From Botryosphaeria dothidea (Eukaryota; Ascomycota; Dothideomycetes; Botryosphaeriales; Botryosphaeriaceae), in the NCBI GenBank assembly GCA_011503125.2, contig WWBZ02000022.1, positions 992,001 to 1,056,000 of the forward strand: DNA of 64,000 nt. Direction: 5' to 3'. Shown piece by piece: positions 1 to 10,962 of the stretch. Below the pieces are notes generated by a model that was given only the letters and a program-made list of their open reading frames with translations, had not been told where the DNA came from and did no database searches. How positions within the stretch are numbered: position 1 is the first letter of the stretch; the number at the start of each line of letters is the position of its first letter. The position numbers and the translations under genes were made by a program.

Positions 1-1390
1 CGCCCGCCCAGCGCTCACCAAATCCAGCTCCCATCCGTCGCGCGAGCCCTCGGCCGGCCCTGCGCCGTCAGCAGCCAGCCCTCAGGAGGTGGCGGTGGGT
101 GCGCTCTCGTCTGGTCCCAGGGCAGAGGTCCGGGGGCAGCGTGTGCTGTTGGTCGGGAGAAGGCAGACAGAGTAGTCTTTTGCCTGCCTGCTGGCCGCCT
201 GCCTGCCGACCCGCCGCCGCCGCCGCCGCCTCATCAGCGAATGCGAATGCGCCATGCGCCGTGCCAGAGTCTGCCAGTCCAGTGCCAGCCCCGGCCTCCA
301 TCTCACCACGCCTGCCCAGCGCCCCGCGGCCGATCATGATGTGCCCTCGTCGCGAACCCTGCTCAGGCGCCCCGGAGAATTGCCTCCAGCTGCCAGCTGC
401 CAGGCCCGCGCCAGATCTGGCCCTGCCCTGCCCGAAGGAATCGCAGCAGAAGCCGTGCTAGCGCTGAGCTGCATTCCTCGGGCCCCGAACGGGAAAAGGC
501 GGTGGCGCCTGCGTGTGCTGCTCTGGCTCTGCCTTCGCGCGCGCTGCTATAGGCTTTGTGACAGGTAACGGTCGTCGCTCATCTGCCCGCCAGCCCCTCG
601 GCCGCCTGCCAGCCCGGCGTGACTCGCAGTGGCCTCCAGCGCGCGGCTGCCGGCCCGCAAGGACGCGTTGTGCGACTTGGAGGACCGGCCTTGGCTGGTC
701 ACCGATACAGTGCTGACAATGCTCGCTGCTTTCATGCGCAGCCAATACTTTCCCTGCGCGGATCACGCTGGCCAGGATGACCTGCAGCTTGGCCACGCCC
801 CGTGCGCCTGCATGGGGTTATTGTTAGGATTATCGACTTGAAACATGCCGGGCTGTGGCCTGCCGGCGAGCCAGAGGATTTGACCAGCTGCGTCGACGTT
901 CCTGCGTCGCTGCATGGACGAGATTTGAATTGCGCCGGGCGATCAGGTGGGTCGTCTAGCTCTCGCGGCGCAAGGAATGCAAACCTGCGTGAGCAAGAGA
1001 CACTTCCCAGAGCGCGGTGCCTTGGCCCTGGGGCAAATCATTCCTCCCTGGCTTCGGAGACATAGATAGACCGTTTGGGGCCACATCCGCTGCTGCAGCT
1101 GTCCAATGCTACCGTGGTGGTGCTAGAGAATAGAAATGGTCTGAGCCTGGGCAATACGGTCATCTTGGGGCTGAATCTGATCCATCATCAACGTCTGCCT
1201 GGGTACATATTTTCTGCTTTTGGCCAAACGGCCGATCCCATCCCAGCTAGCCCTACTCTGTATCCATCTCCACACCCCGTCCTGGATCTGTACTTTTCCT
1301 TCACCACCCGTTGTAGACTCAAAATTGTCCGATCCCCCAGCAGGCCCCCTTCCCACGCCTGCGCCGTGATCGAGCCCTATCTCGCCCGAA

Positions 1391-1432
1391 TCCCCTCCCC
1401 TTCTCCCTCTCTTCTTTCTCTTTGTCCCTGCT
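1391..1432 (+). promoter_or_regulatory. Pyrimidine-rich CT tract
   Basis: An almost uninterrupted C/T run on the + strand. Such tracts are common upstream of transcription starts in filamentous fungi. It lies about 1.2 kb before the first proposed exon of the NDT80-family gene. Function is inferred from composition only. Confidence 0.25.
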
Positions 1433-2378
1433 CCATCGACTCTGGGCTGCTACCACGGGGTCCAACCAAGCCTGGGACAGGTAGCACAAACGCCTCGGAC
1501 TCCTGGCAACAGTATATCAACGCCGCCTCACACGCTCTTGCGGCGCCCCCAGCACGCCCTTGACCCTCAGGCCACCGTGCAGTCCTCAGGTGAGTAAGTA
1601 GGCAGCCCCAATGGCCGGCGGCGACAGGGCGGCGGCCCGTACGCCGTCATGAGCGGGTCACGCAGATCACTGAGCAGCAGCAGACGATCAGTCGAGCCAG
1701 CCAGGCCTGGCGCTTGACGCCACTCAATTTTGGCTGCAGCAAGAGAAACCCGGTACGTTGAGCCTCGAGCGGGCACAGGCTGGGCTAACGCGCAACGGGC
1801 AGATCAGATCTCACCGCCGGTGCAGTCGAGCAGGGGAGGCACATCACGGCCTGTTATTTCTGCAGGAGATAGACGCCGGCTCGGAACACCCGAAAAAAGC
1901 AACGCAAAAAGCAAGCCTACCACGGCCCTTGCCTCACGCTGGACATTGTCGAGACCTGTTTCGCCTGGATTGCCTCACCGTATTGCGCGCATTTTTCTCT
2001 CGCGCCTTCGCTGCTTCCACAAGGCCCTTTTGCGCAAAAGAAACATTCGAGGAGCGCGGTGTCGACGGACTCACGACGAGAACGAAAGAGAAAGAGAGAG
2101 GACGCCACGCAACGATCGAAGTTCGCCGCTAGGAGCGCAGCCCGGATCGAGAGTCGCCGGCTCACGCGCCCCGGATTGCGCAGTACGCCCGCTCTGTTCC
2201 TGCCTAACGAGGCAACGACGTGCCCGCACAGCCAGGGCAGCATCCTCGCAGTCCAATCGCCAGAGTCAAGCAAGCAAGCAACCAGCCAGCCAGCCAACCA
2301 CGCTTGGGCCACGATCTGTCACAGCATCAATCACGACCAGCACTGGAATTGCGTCGCATAGCACGCAGACCACCAGCA

Positions 2379-2420
2379 GAAACAGCACCAGCACCAGCAC
2401 CAGCAGGAGCACTAGCAGCA
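2379..2420 (+). repeat. CAGCAC-type imperfect microsatellite
   Basis: Repeated CAGCACCAG-like units in the leader of the NDT80-family gene. No reading frame through it can be tied to the gene. Confidence 0.6.
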
Positions 2421-2493
2421 GTGCGCGACCGCCGCCACCGCTGCCGCCGCCAGGAACCGGCGCCGAACAGGAGCCCACGCGCGACGCGCCGTG

Positions 2494-2496
<3 letters not shown>

Positions 2497-2523
<27 letters not shown>
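2497..2523 (+). repeat. (CAG)9 microsatellite
   Basis: Nine perfect CAG units, about 80 bp upstream of the proposed first start codon. The frame that would read it as polyglutamine has no ATG before the repeat, so I treat it as leader sequence. Confidence 0.8.
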
Positions 2524-2525
<2 letters not shown>

Positions 2526-2604
2526 GGACAGCAGGCCCTGCTCTACGCGAAACAGGGAGCTCTCGGGGCGAGCGCGCGCAATCTATATGTGCGCGGCTAT
2601 AATC

Positions 2605-5566
2605 ATGAACCAAGGTCAGTCAGTCAAGCTTATTCTTCCCTCCGTTCCGTTCTCGTACCTGGCGGCCGGGAGCTGCTGCCCACGCGGCGCCCGCGTTGCG
2701 CCCACCCAGCGAACGCAGGCCCGCCGCGGCTTCCAGCAGAGACTCCGGCACCATTGGTGCTATATTTATGGTCTCGGCTTGTTGGGCAGCTCGCGCTCCC
2801 CGTCGGCTGCTCTCTCAAGCTTTTGGCACCCGACTCGGCGGAGCACTGTGTAACCGCAGGCTGGCCAGCACGCTGCCTCAGATCAGACGCGGCCCTGCCC
2901 GGTGGTCAGGTCGTTTTCGTCCCACGTCTCGCTCGAGGGCGTGCGAAGGCTGCGTCTCGGGATCGATTGGCTGACGGACGGCATCAGCAGTGACCATACA
3001 ACCCCTCCTGGGGCCGCAGCAGTATTCGCCGCTGTCGTCGGAGCAGGAATGCATCAACGACATTGGCTCTCATGCACATCATACCTCCTATGCAGGAGGT
3101 GGAGGAGGAGGAGGAGGGGTGCCGGACCCGCTTCCTTTTCGGCGTGACAGCGCCCTTGGCCAGTCAGCGAGCGGCTTACTGTCGAGTAGCAGCAGTGCCC
3201 GTTACCTGCCACCACACCGTCCCGCCACGGCACATGATGGCGCCCAGTAAGTACCTGCCCTTTCATTGGAGCCCAGCACCCCACGCTCTCTCGCCCTCCC
3301 GCACCCGCACCCAAGCTTGGCCCCCGGCTGCCCTGCCCCTACTGGTTGCCTCCGCGCAAGGTTGCTGCCCGGCGCTCAGGCGCCCCCGAGCCACCATCTT
3401 CAGGCGCCCGAGCAAACACGTCGTCATGCTGCCCGCTATTCCCGTCGTACGCACCTAACCCGAGTCCTCGGGAGTCCTGTCCTCCCGGCAGCGTGGTTGT
3501 CACATTGATCACACGACAACCCTAGGCCGTGTCATCTTTTCTTGTCAAGATTGTCGACCGCGCGGTTCCACAAACCCCATTCACGGTTACACATCGTCAG
3601 CCTTCTCGCACTTTATCTCAGCACCTGCTATTGTTGCAGTGTAGCCTACAAGATAGCTGACGCCGGATGACTCTTGCAGATTTCAACACGCAGGATCTGG
3701 CATCTCCGACTCCAGCTCCGGCTCCATCTCCACCAGCCCGCGCTCCAACGCCTCTTCCATTGCCTTTTCATCTTTTTCCCAGTCGGGCCTCTACTCGCAG
3801 CACCAGCCCGTTGGCGTGGCTCCCGGCTACGGCCACCAGCAGATCTACAGTCACCACCCCCATTACTCACAGCCGTTTGGCGTCCCGGGCATGTCGTCGC
3901 GACGCCTGTCGTCCATGTATGTTTTGAGTTTCGCTTCCGTCGTGGCGCTCTTAGCTGGCAGCCGCGCCAGATCGGAGCGGGTGGCAGCTGCTGACAGAAG
4001 AACCGCAGAACGGATACATCGCAATCCGGCATGTTACCTCCGGCACGATCACCAGGGATGGGCAATCCCGTGTCACCGTCGTCGCTCAGTGCGACCGCAA
4101 GGGATAATTATACAACTTCAACACCTCATATCAACCGCCACGGTCTGTCGCCTCGCAGCCACCCCGAATCGATAACCCGGTCTTTTGCCCCTATGCCCGA
4201 CACCCCCCGGAGTGTCGTGACTCCAGGTGGAGCCCTTTCCCTCTCTCCCCCCAACACTCTTCCTTACGGAAGTGCAGGTGCAAACATGCTTTCTTACCCT
4301 GCCCAGCACGACGCACGGCAGCAGCCCGAGTCCCCGCCCTTCTCCGCCCAGGAGACCTTCCACGAGATCACCAGCGACGGGCAGGCGATCGCGCCGCACA
4401 TCGATTGCAAAGTCGAGAAGGGCTTCTTCTTCTCTAACGATCGGACTTGGACGTGCTATCGCAGAAACTATTTCTCGGTCAATTGCTCGTACACGCTCAA
4501 TCCGCATCTGCCAAACGGTCGCCTCTATCTCAACCGCGGCGGCCGCAATGGTCCAGAACAGATCCAGGCCATGGCAGTGACCCTGTCGGCGGCCGTGGAC
4601 GGAGCTGCGGGGAAATCAATCGAACTCGTGCAGCACACACCAAAACGTGACAAAGGTCCGCAGTTGCAAATCCAGATGGAGAAATTAATGCCGATGCCGC
4701 CAGGCAAAGGAGCTGCCGAGACACATGGGTACCCGCTTCAGTTCACCCATAGCGCACAAACGCTGGCACCCCCATTCCTCCCATTGCAGCAGGACACGGA
4801 GCAATCATACTCTCCCGCAGGTCACTCAGCGACTAGTCATCAACACACGTTTGAGCGCATCCAGTTCAAGTCGGCCACCGCAAACAACGGCAAAAGGAGG
4901 GCGCAACAACAATATTACCACCTGATTGTTGAGCTCTACGCAGATGTGCGTCGGCAAAATGACACCCACCCTGAATGGGTCCGCGTCGCTCAACGGGTCT
5001 CAGCCGCTGTGGTCGTGCGTGGGAGATCTCCGAGCCACTACCAACACGAGGGCCCACACAGCGCCAGCTCTTCGCGTGGCGGAGGCACCGGCAGCGGTGC
5101 TGGTGGCCCGGGACACGCGGCCTACGGCGGAGCTGGCGCACCAGGCAGCGCAGGTCGCGGCATGGGCAACAGCCTTGCGATGCTGGGCGGCACTGGGATG
5201 GGCGGGGCTGTGTACCGAGGCAGTCAGTATCAGCTGGACCCCAGCCCCATCGGCAGCCATTCAGTTAGTTCGGCCAGTTCGATGAGCGGAGGGCCGGTTG
5301 AAGGCATAGTCGGCGAGCAGGCTGTCATCGAGGATGAGGATAGCAAGGCCATCGATCAGTATGAGGGCTACCAATACTATCCTAGCCCGATCGCAGAAGC
5401 AGGTCTTCCGATCGGCACCAAGCAAGAGTACGACCCCGCGAAGAGAGTCAAGGTCGAGTACAACGAGACATCTGTACCATCGTCATTCAGCGTTGGTGGG
5501 TGTGGGCGGTACCAAGGAGTCGACACGAGTCGCGGGTACTTCCCTGACCTGAACGCCGGATATTAG
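2605..5566 (+). CDS. vib-1: VIB-1/XprG-like NDT80/PhoG-family transcription factor, 4 exons
   Basis: Proposed exons are 2605-2614, 2991-3246, 3680-3916 and 4009-5566, giving 686 residues in one frame. Splice signals are GTCAGT (2615), GTAAGT (3247) and GTATGT (3917) donors with CAG acceptors; the last intron has a CTGAC branch-like site at about 3991. Exons 2-3 encode a Gly-, Ser-, His- and Gln-rich N-terminus. The last exon holds the NDT80/PhoG DNA-binding domain (about residues 280-510), with conserved stretches such as HTFERIQFKSATANNGKRRA, YYHLIVELYADVR and VVVRGRSPSHYQ. A Gly/Ser-rich low-complexity tail follows. Fungal relatives VIB-1 (Neurospora) and XprG (Aspergillus) are nuclear regulators of secreted hydrolases, nutrient-starvation responses and heterokaryon-incompatibility death; that role is inferred here. 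The DNA-binding exon is certain. Exon 1 (only 10 nt) is the weakest part; an in-frame ATG at 2587 is an alternative start. Confidence 0.85.
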
Positions 5567-6206
5567 GTTCGGCGATCAAGCTGGCTTGAGCCCCGCGGCT
5601 GAAAGATTTTTTTTCGTCGCTCACACTTGATGGCACGGTCCCATGACGGCGGGACAGCTATCGGATGCTTTAACGGCCGACCACCTGATCAACTTTCCCT
5701 TCGCTTCGTAATGAGTTCACTTTCGGCACCTTTTCAACATCTTAACCTCACGCTAAACATAATATCTGTCAACGGCTCCCCCATACCTCTGGCTTCACCC
5801 ACTTTCTCCTGCGGATATTCAGCGGGCATTTGCCGGCGTTACGGAATGAGGATGGCACGCGCCCTTGGCGAGGCTGCTGCCAACATATACCACAACTGGG
5901 ATCTGAACATGAAAATATCATGGGAGTACGACAAAGATGGGACATCAGCGGCGCAAATTGGTCTGTTCTTTTTTTGAAAACGAGCCGGTGGAATGAGACG
6001 AACCACGCTCTGACCAGCCGCGCTTGATCGCTTTCTTCCCCTCGCTTCCGGGCTAATGTTTTCTTTTTCCTTCGTCGTTCTGTCCCCCCCTTTAACCTTC
6101 TGTCGCTTTTCGCTTCTAAACTGCTATTCACACGTGTGTCCATGTGCCTCAGATGTTACGATGTCATGATTGCATGCTACCTCTGTTTTGATTGAATTAC
6201 ATTGTT

Positions 6207-6241
6207 CACCACCACCACCACCACCACCACCACCACCACCA
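6207..6241 (+). repeat. (CAC)n microsatellite
   Basis: About eleven perfect CAC units. An ORF running through it would give polyhistidine, but its flanks look non-coding. Confidence 0.85.
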
Positions 6242-7451
6242 GCGCGCCTCTATCCAACCGCTCTTCAGCCCCTTTCTTTTCCGTGGATTCGGGCCGTTTT
6301 TGTTCACGAAGATGACGCGCGGCTTGCAAAGGCTGAGATCGCGGGCGTACCGGATAACAAAAGAAACTTCAAGATTGGGTCAATCGTCAAAGACTGTGGG
6401 AATGAGAGTGGCGAAACCGGATTCGAAGGAAACGGCGGCCAAGGCATCTTCTCGAATTGCGCAAGGATTTCCAAGGCCATTTATGTCACGTAAGACGACG
6501 CGCTGCCGTATGTTCTTTCCTTTTCATACCACCTTTCACCCTCCCGGACTATCTTCCAGCGACGGACCAAAAAAGAGAGTGATGTCGCCATGGACGTGAG
6601 TTGAGAGAGAGAATGATATGGCCTTGTCAAAGCTACGAGGCTGGATCTCGCCTTGACAGTAGATGAAGAGATTATGGTGCCGATGTGCTGCAACTTCATC
6701 TTTCAACGGTCACGTTCAACCGGATGTATGATTACTAGTATCCTCTTAATTCTCTCTCTTACTCTACGTCATTTAACCCTTTTCCTCATCTTCCCGGAAC
6801 GCGAGCTATACACACACCCTAGCTAGTCAATTTTTCTTCTACTTCCACGAATGCGAATAGCAGGCGGCCCCAACCAGTCATTTGCTGTTTTCATCGCCAA
6901 TTCAAGAAAAAGATTATCAATTCCACGAACAGACTGATTGAATGATCTCGGCGCGATTACGTCTTCTGCCATTCCACCATGAAAACCTGCTCCCACAGGT
7001 TTGGTGTCCATTGTCCATCATTACCTCTTTCCCTCTTCGTATCCCCATTGCTTTTTCTTTCCTTCCCATGCTCATTCCTCAGCGCCCAAATCCAACCCGA
7101 CGAACGCCGGCGGAGGAGATCTGCGACAACCCCTCAATCCAAGAGGGCAACTCGTCCGACCCTTGTTACGACTTTTGCCGTTGCAAACCGTGCCGCACAC
7201 CTAGGTGCTCGCACCCTGTCGATAACATTTTTCGCGAACAAGATCTGTCTCCTCCGTCTCGCTTCGCTCACCAACCACGTCGCCCGTTCCTTTTGATTAT
7301 GAATGCGAGCGAGAGCAAAAAAAAATAAAGGCGGGGCGGCGTGGCCGGCGCGTCGGGTCATCGAGCCCGAATGAGCTGCACCTGCGACAGTCGCAAGATG
7401 TGGCTTCTTTTTTATTTTTATTTTTCTATTTAGGCGCCGCTCGCGCAGCGT

Positions 7452-7462
7452 GGGGGGGGGGG
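7452..7462 (+). repeat. G11 run
   Basis: Uninterrupted guanine run just upstream of the GA/GT microsatellite, in non-coding DNA. Confidence 0.8.
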
Positions 7463-7497
7463 TAGACGAACGATGATTTGTGCACGTGAAAGGGGGA

Positions 7498-7515
7498 AGA
7501 GAGAGAGAGAGAGAG

Positions 7516-7555
<40 letters not shown>
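7498..7555 (+). repeat. (GA)n(GT)n compound microsatellite
   Basis: About eleven GA units pass directly into about eighteen GT units. Alternating purine-pyrimidine of this length can adopt Z-DNA; no biological role is shown by the sequence. Confidence 0.9.
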
Positions 7556-7558
<3 letters not shown>

Positions 7559-7686
7559 ACTCAACAACAACTACAACCTCCTTTGTGGGAGCGACAAAGA
7601 AAGACATGAGCTCAAGACAAGGTTCGGCCCGCACCGCAGGCGGTAAGCAAAGCAAGCAAGCAAGCAAAACCGTTGCGCTCCCACCT

Positions 7687-7707
7687 CCCCCCCCCCCCCC
7701 CCCCCCC
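7687..7707 (+). repeat. C21 run
   Basis: Uninterrupted cytosine run of about 21 bases (guanines on the - strand). It is a potential G-quadruplex site and a place where assembly errors are likely. Confidence 0.85.
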
Positions 7708-8025
7708 TCCTTCCCGTCCTCTCGGTCGCGAGCGAGCTGCGAACTCCCGTTCGCGACCGGTGAGGGTGGTGCGCGCGCGCGTCCCGGCGCGATCATGGCG
7801 CACCAGAGAATCGCCTCACCGCCTTCGCACCGCGTCCGGCAAGCGGCGAGTGAGGAGGAGGGGAACCGCCTCCGCGGGCCGTGAGTGGAAGAGTGCGTGA
7901 GGGTGGCGAGTCAGTGGGAGGGGGAAATAGAGTTTATTGAGACGGGACGGGGCGTTTTTTGCTCGCTGGGTCTGCTGGGATGGGGGCAGTTGCTCGGCGC
8001 TGGGGCGGGCGGCTTGGAGGCTGAG

Positions 8026-8028
<3 letters not shown>

Positions 8029-8060
<32 letters not shown>
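8029..8060 (+). repeat. (GA)n microsatellite
   Basis: About sixteen perfect GA units in non-coding DNA. Confidence 0.85.
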
Positions 8061-8063
<3 letters not shown>

Positions 8064-8295
8064 GGGAACGATTGAGGGGGGCCGGGCGGCTACGTTTGAT
8101 TGATTCATTGATTTTGATGAGCGATTGGCAATACCCGTGCTGGTGGGTAGGCAGGCAGGCAGGCATCAGGCGGTGCGGCTGAAAGCTGAGAAGGAGAGAG
8201 AGCTGGACGGAGGGAGGCTGGGTACCTACGCGTTGGAATGTGGGAGCGGTAACGCACTGAGGCCTGAATCCAGAGTGCGCGCGCGGCTGAATGAG

Positions 8296-8317
8296 CTGCT
8301 GCTGCTGCTGCTGCTGC
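8296..8317 (+). repeat. (CTG)7 microsatellite
   Basis: About seven perfect CTG units in non-coding DNA, followed closely by an interrupted T run (about 8330-8348). Confidence 0.8.
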
Positions 8318-9016
8318 AGATGGGCGGCCTTTTTTCCTTTTTTTTTTTCCTCTCTCCGCGCGACAGAGCTGTGAGTCCCGATGCGACAAAGAGCCTCACC
8401 AGCCCAGACTCTGGAGATTGCGTTTCGTGTCGCTTTGCGCGACGCCAGCCTATGGGTGGGCGGACAGCGGGGGTTGGGGGGCGTGGAATAACGGTAGAAA
8501 GCGGGGGCCGAGTGCACCCATACGGATATGGCGCAGGCGGCTCCTTCGCGGACGTGCGGCTGTGGTTCACTGGTTCACCTTTCTCCCATCCTCGAGTCCG
8601 GCTCTTGGTTCGGAGGTGCGGATGGCTGCGTTTCGCCTTTGCTTTTTGCTCTTCTTGACCGGTGGCTTGGTTGGACTCGAGAGGTTTCGCGCGTGTGCCG
8701 AGCGCTGTGGGTGTGATGAAACGACGCAAGGCAAGACAGACAACGTACATGCACCCAACCATTCATCGCATCTCGTCTCAAGGCAAGGCGTTCAGCAAGC
8801 AGTTCATCTAATAATCTTTCTCCTTGCCCTCTCCCACTCGCGCGCTAACGCAGCGACTACGTAATACACACTTCTCTCGCCATCATTCTTCCGTGGTTTT
8901 CCTTTTTCTCTGCTGTCTTTGATCGTATGTTATTTTCTCTCCGGGCGATTGTTCCGCGCGCGCAACGGAAAGTTGCGCAATAGCATGCAGCAACAGCAAA
9001 GCGCATGCACGTCTGC

Positions 9017-9039
9017 ATGCACGCACGCACGCACGCACA
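9017..9039 (+). repeat. (GCAC)n microsatellite
   Basis: Short tandem GCAC units in non-coding DNA. Confidence 0.75.
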
Positions 9040-9903
9040 TAATTAACGTGACGCACAGTAGTTTCTGCTCGTTGGCCGATGGCTTGCATAGCAGCGACAG
9101 AGGAGTAGGAGCGAGCAGCAAGAAAAAAGGGAAAAAAGCAAGTAATTAGGCAAGCAGAAAACAGCGCTGCGGGCATGTGAAGCAAATATGCAGGCAGGTG
9201 CCCGCTTTTTCGTTGGGTAGGTACATAACACACTTGGTAATGCTACGTGCCTGTGCCCAACCTTTCGAGATGTCCCCACTCGCTCTCTTCCGTCCAGCCC
9301 CAATAGATGATCAAGACAGCGCGTCGGCGGCTGGAACAGACCGGCGTGCCGGCGTGGGATGTGTGTGTCTGTGGGTGTGGGTGGGTGGGGCCTGCGGTCC
9401 CTCTCCCTTCTGTTGTTCCTGCGAGTGATTGCTTGGCTTGCAGTTCAACTCTCCATTTCCCCTCCCAACCCTCAAAAAGCAATCCCATACGTCGAAGCCC
9501 AAGGCAGTACATATGCGTGCGTATCGTTTTGATGCAGCCTCGTTCAGCCAAGTCTCTTGACCGCCATTTTGTTTCTTCCCACCAAAAACCCAGCCCAACC
9601 AAGCTCAACCCAGCCGATCCCATTCCTCTTCCCCGTCTTTCCCCGCTGCTGGCGTATGTTTGTGGCTTATTTTCCTGCTTCGAGACCCGGAGATTAGGAA
9701 TATGAACCAAGGACTCGGACGGACGTTGGGTTCGCAACAAGCATCCTAACTTCGATCATCCAACCATCAGTTGCTATTTTTGCTTTTTTGGCCCATTCTC
9801 TCCCTCGCTGATGAGCAGATATTAAAGAGGGCTGTGACGTCTCACGCTAACGACGGCATGTATACGTTGCCGCCCGTCAGGATAGATAGGTTCCGGCCCA
9901 GAA

Positions 9904-9943
9904 CCCCCCAGTCACAACAACCCCCCAGTCACAACAACCCCCC
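9904..9943 (+). repeat. 17 bp tandem repeat
   Basis: Two perfect copies of a 17 bp unit (CCCCCCAGTCACAACAA) followed by the first bases of a third. No gene nearby explains it. Confidence 0.75.
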
Positions 9944-10099
9944 TGTCTGGGTTCATCTGCCCGGCTGTTCGCGTCCGGATACCCGGGTACGTTATGGAAT
10001 GGCGCGCGCGATTAGCGGAAGGCGATGGATGAGACATCATTGGCGAGACGGGATGGCACGCGCAGAGAGAAGCAAGTCAATCACTGTCGCCCACGAAGT

Positions 10100-10113
10100 G
10101 GGGGGGGGGGGGG
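10100..10113 (+). repeat. G14 run
   Basis: Uninterrupted guanine run in non-coding DNA between the transcription factor and cystathionine beta-synthase. Confidence 0.8.
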
Positions 10114-10962
10114 TTGCGAGACGAACGTGTGCGTGGGCACAGCTGAATGGTTCGCCTCTCAGTCTATCGCTACAGGTACCGGCGGCAGGGTGGCGTCATA
10201 GGAGTTGGCGAAAGTGAGGCCTCATTATTGCCCAATTATGGCCACTGCTGCGCTCTCATGGTTCGTACTTCCTTTTTCTGAACTGAGCTCCGCGGAGCCC
10301 AGTTGTTATATCCGGGCCCTGTTCCAAAATTACGATGCGCGAATGAGGCGGAAAGTGGGGAGACAAAGGGCAGAGAGTGGAGAAACGGAGTTAAGGCAGC
10401 GACAAGGCAAAGGGTATACCCGTGCGGGCGGGTTTGCCTCCTGGGCCGGGTTTGGCGGCTCGGTTCGAGTGTGGCGGCGGACTCGATTCGAAAGAGATTC
10501 GAGATGAGATGTGATGGGGGCCCTGCGCCCGCTACCCACCCCCCGGCTCTTCGGTTAGGATCGAGGATCGATTATTAGCTTAGATAACTATAGGTCTCTC
10601 TAATCGGGAAGAACTTGCGGTGAACGGCCGACCTCATTTTCCATCTAGGTTGAGCAGATGGTGTCGCCAAAGGAAAATAACCTAGACCTAAAAAAAAAAA
10701 GGGACCAACTCTCTTCCCAGCTAGCATGACTATTTACAAGCACTTTTCTGGATCTTGTGATCCGCCTCATCTTTTGCAGCGGTTAATAATGAGAATCATC
10801 TAAAAGCAAATAACGCCCATAGTGATGTGTCGTATCCTTGTCTGTGTTGAAAGCGCGTCCAAAACGCCCCTCCACACTCTGACCTTCCATCCGTAGATCA
10901 TACACGCCAAAAATGCTCTCATGCCTCATGTACCGCCTCATGTCTCTGGAACGAGCTCGCAT

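Larger units (their letters stand above)
1..2604. other. Gene-free leader/promoter region of the NDT80-family gene
   Basis: I find no coding region I can support. The open frames here are GC-rich overlaps on both strands with no recognisable domain. The stretch holds a pyrimidine-rich tract near 1391-1432 and CAG/CAC-type repeats near 2379-2420 and 2497-2523. It most likely contains the promoter and a long 5' leader of the transcription factor that starts near 2605. That assignment is inference from position. Confidence 0.5.
5567..10962. other. 5.4 kb gene-free, microsatellite-rich intergenic region
   Basis: No gene is supported between the transcription factor and cystathionine beta-synthase, which converge with 3' ends facing. 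The open frames are low-complexity shadows on both strands. The stretch must hold both 3' UTRs. Otherwise I see only simple repeats and mononucleotide runs, listed separately. An unspliced RNA gene or a small peptide gene cannot be excluded. Confidence 0.6.

Noticed and set aside
2220..2993. 257-codon GC-rich frame upstream of the transcription factor
   Set aside because: It is Ala/Arg/Pro-rich with no domain, overlaps equally long frames on both strands, and conflicts with the proposed intron.
3667..3927. Open frame beginning MTLADFNTQDL as the start of the NDT80-family protein
   Set aside because: Its ATG lies inside the intron, just before the acceptor at 3679, and its frame does not join with the DNA-binding exon. 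The alternative frame from 3680 joins both neighbours in phase and has a sensible composition.
6192..6599. ORF with a run of His residues
   Set aside because: It exists only because of the (CAC)n microsatellite, and the flanking codons show no gene-like pattern.
7134..8762. Several ORFs of 130-230 codons on both strands
   Set aside because: They run through GA/GT, poly-C and CTG repeats, overlap each other in opposite strands and contain low-complexity residues only.
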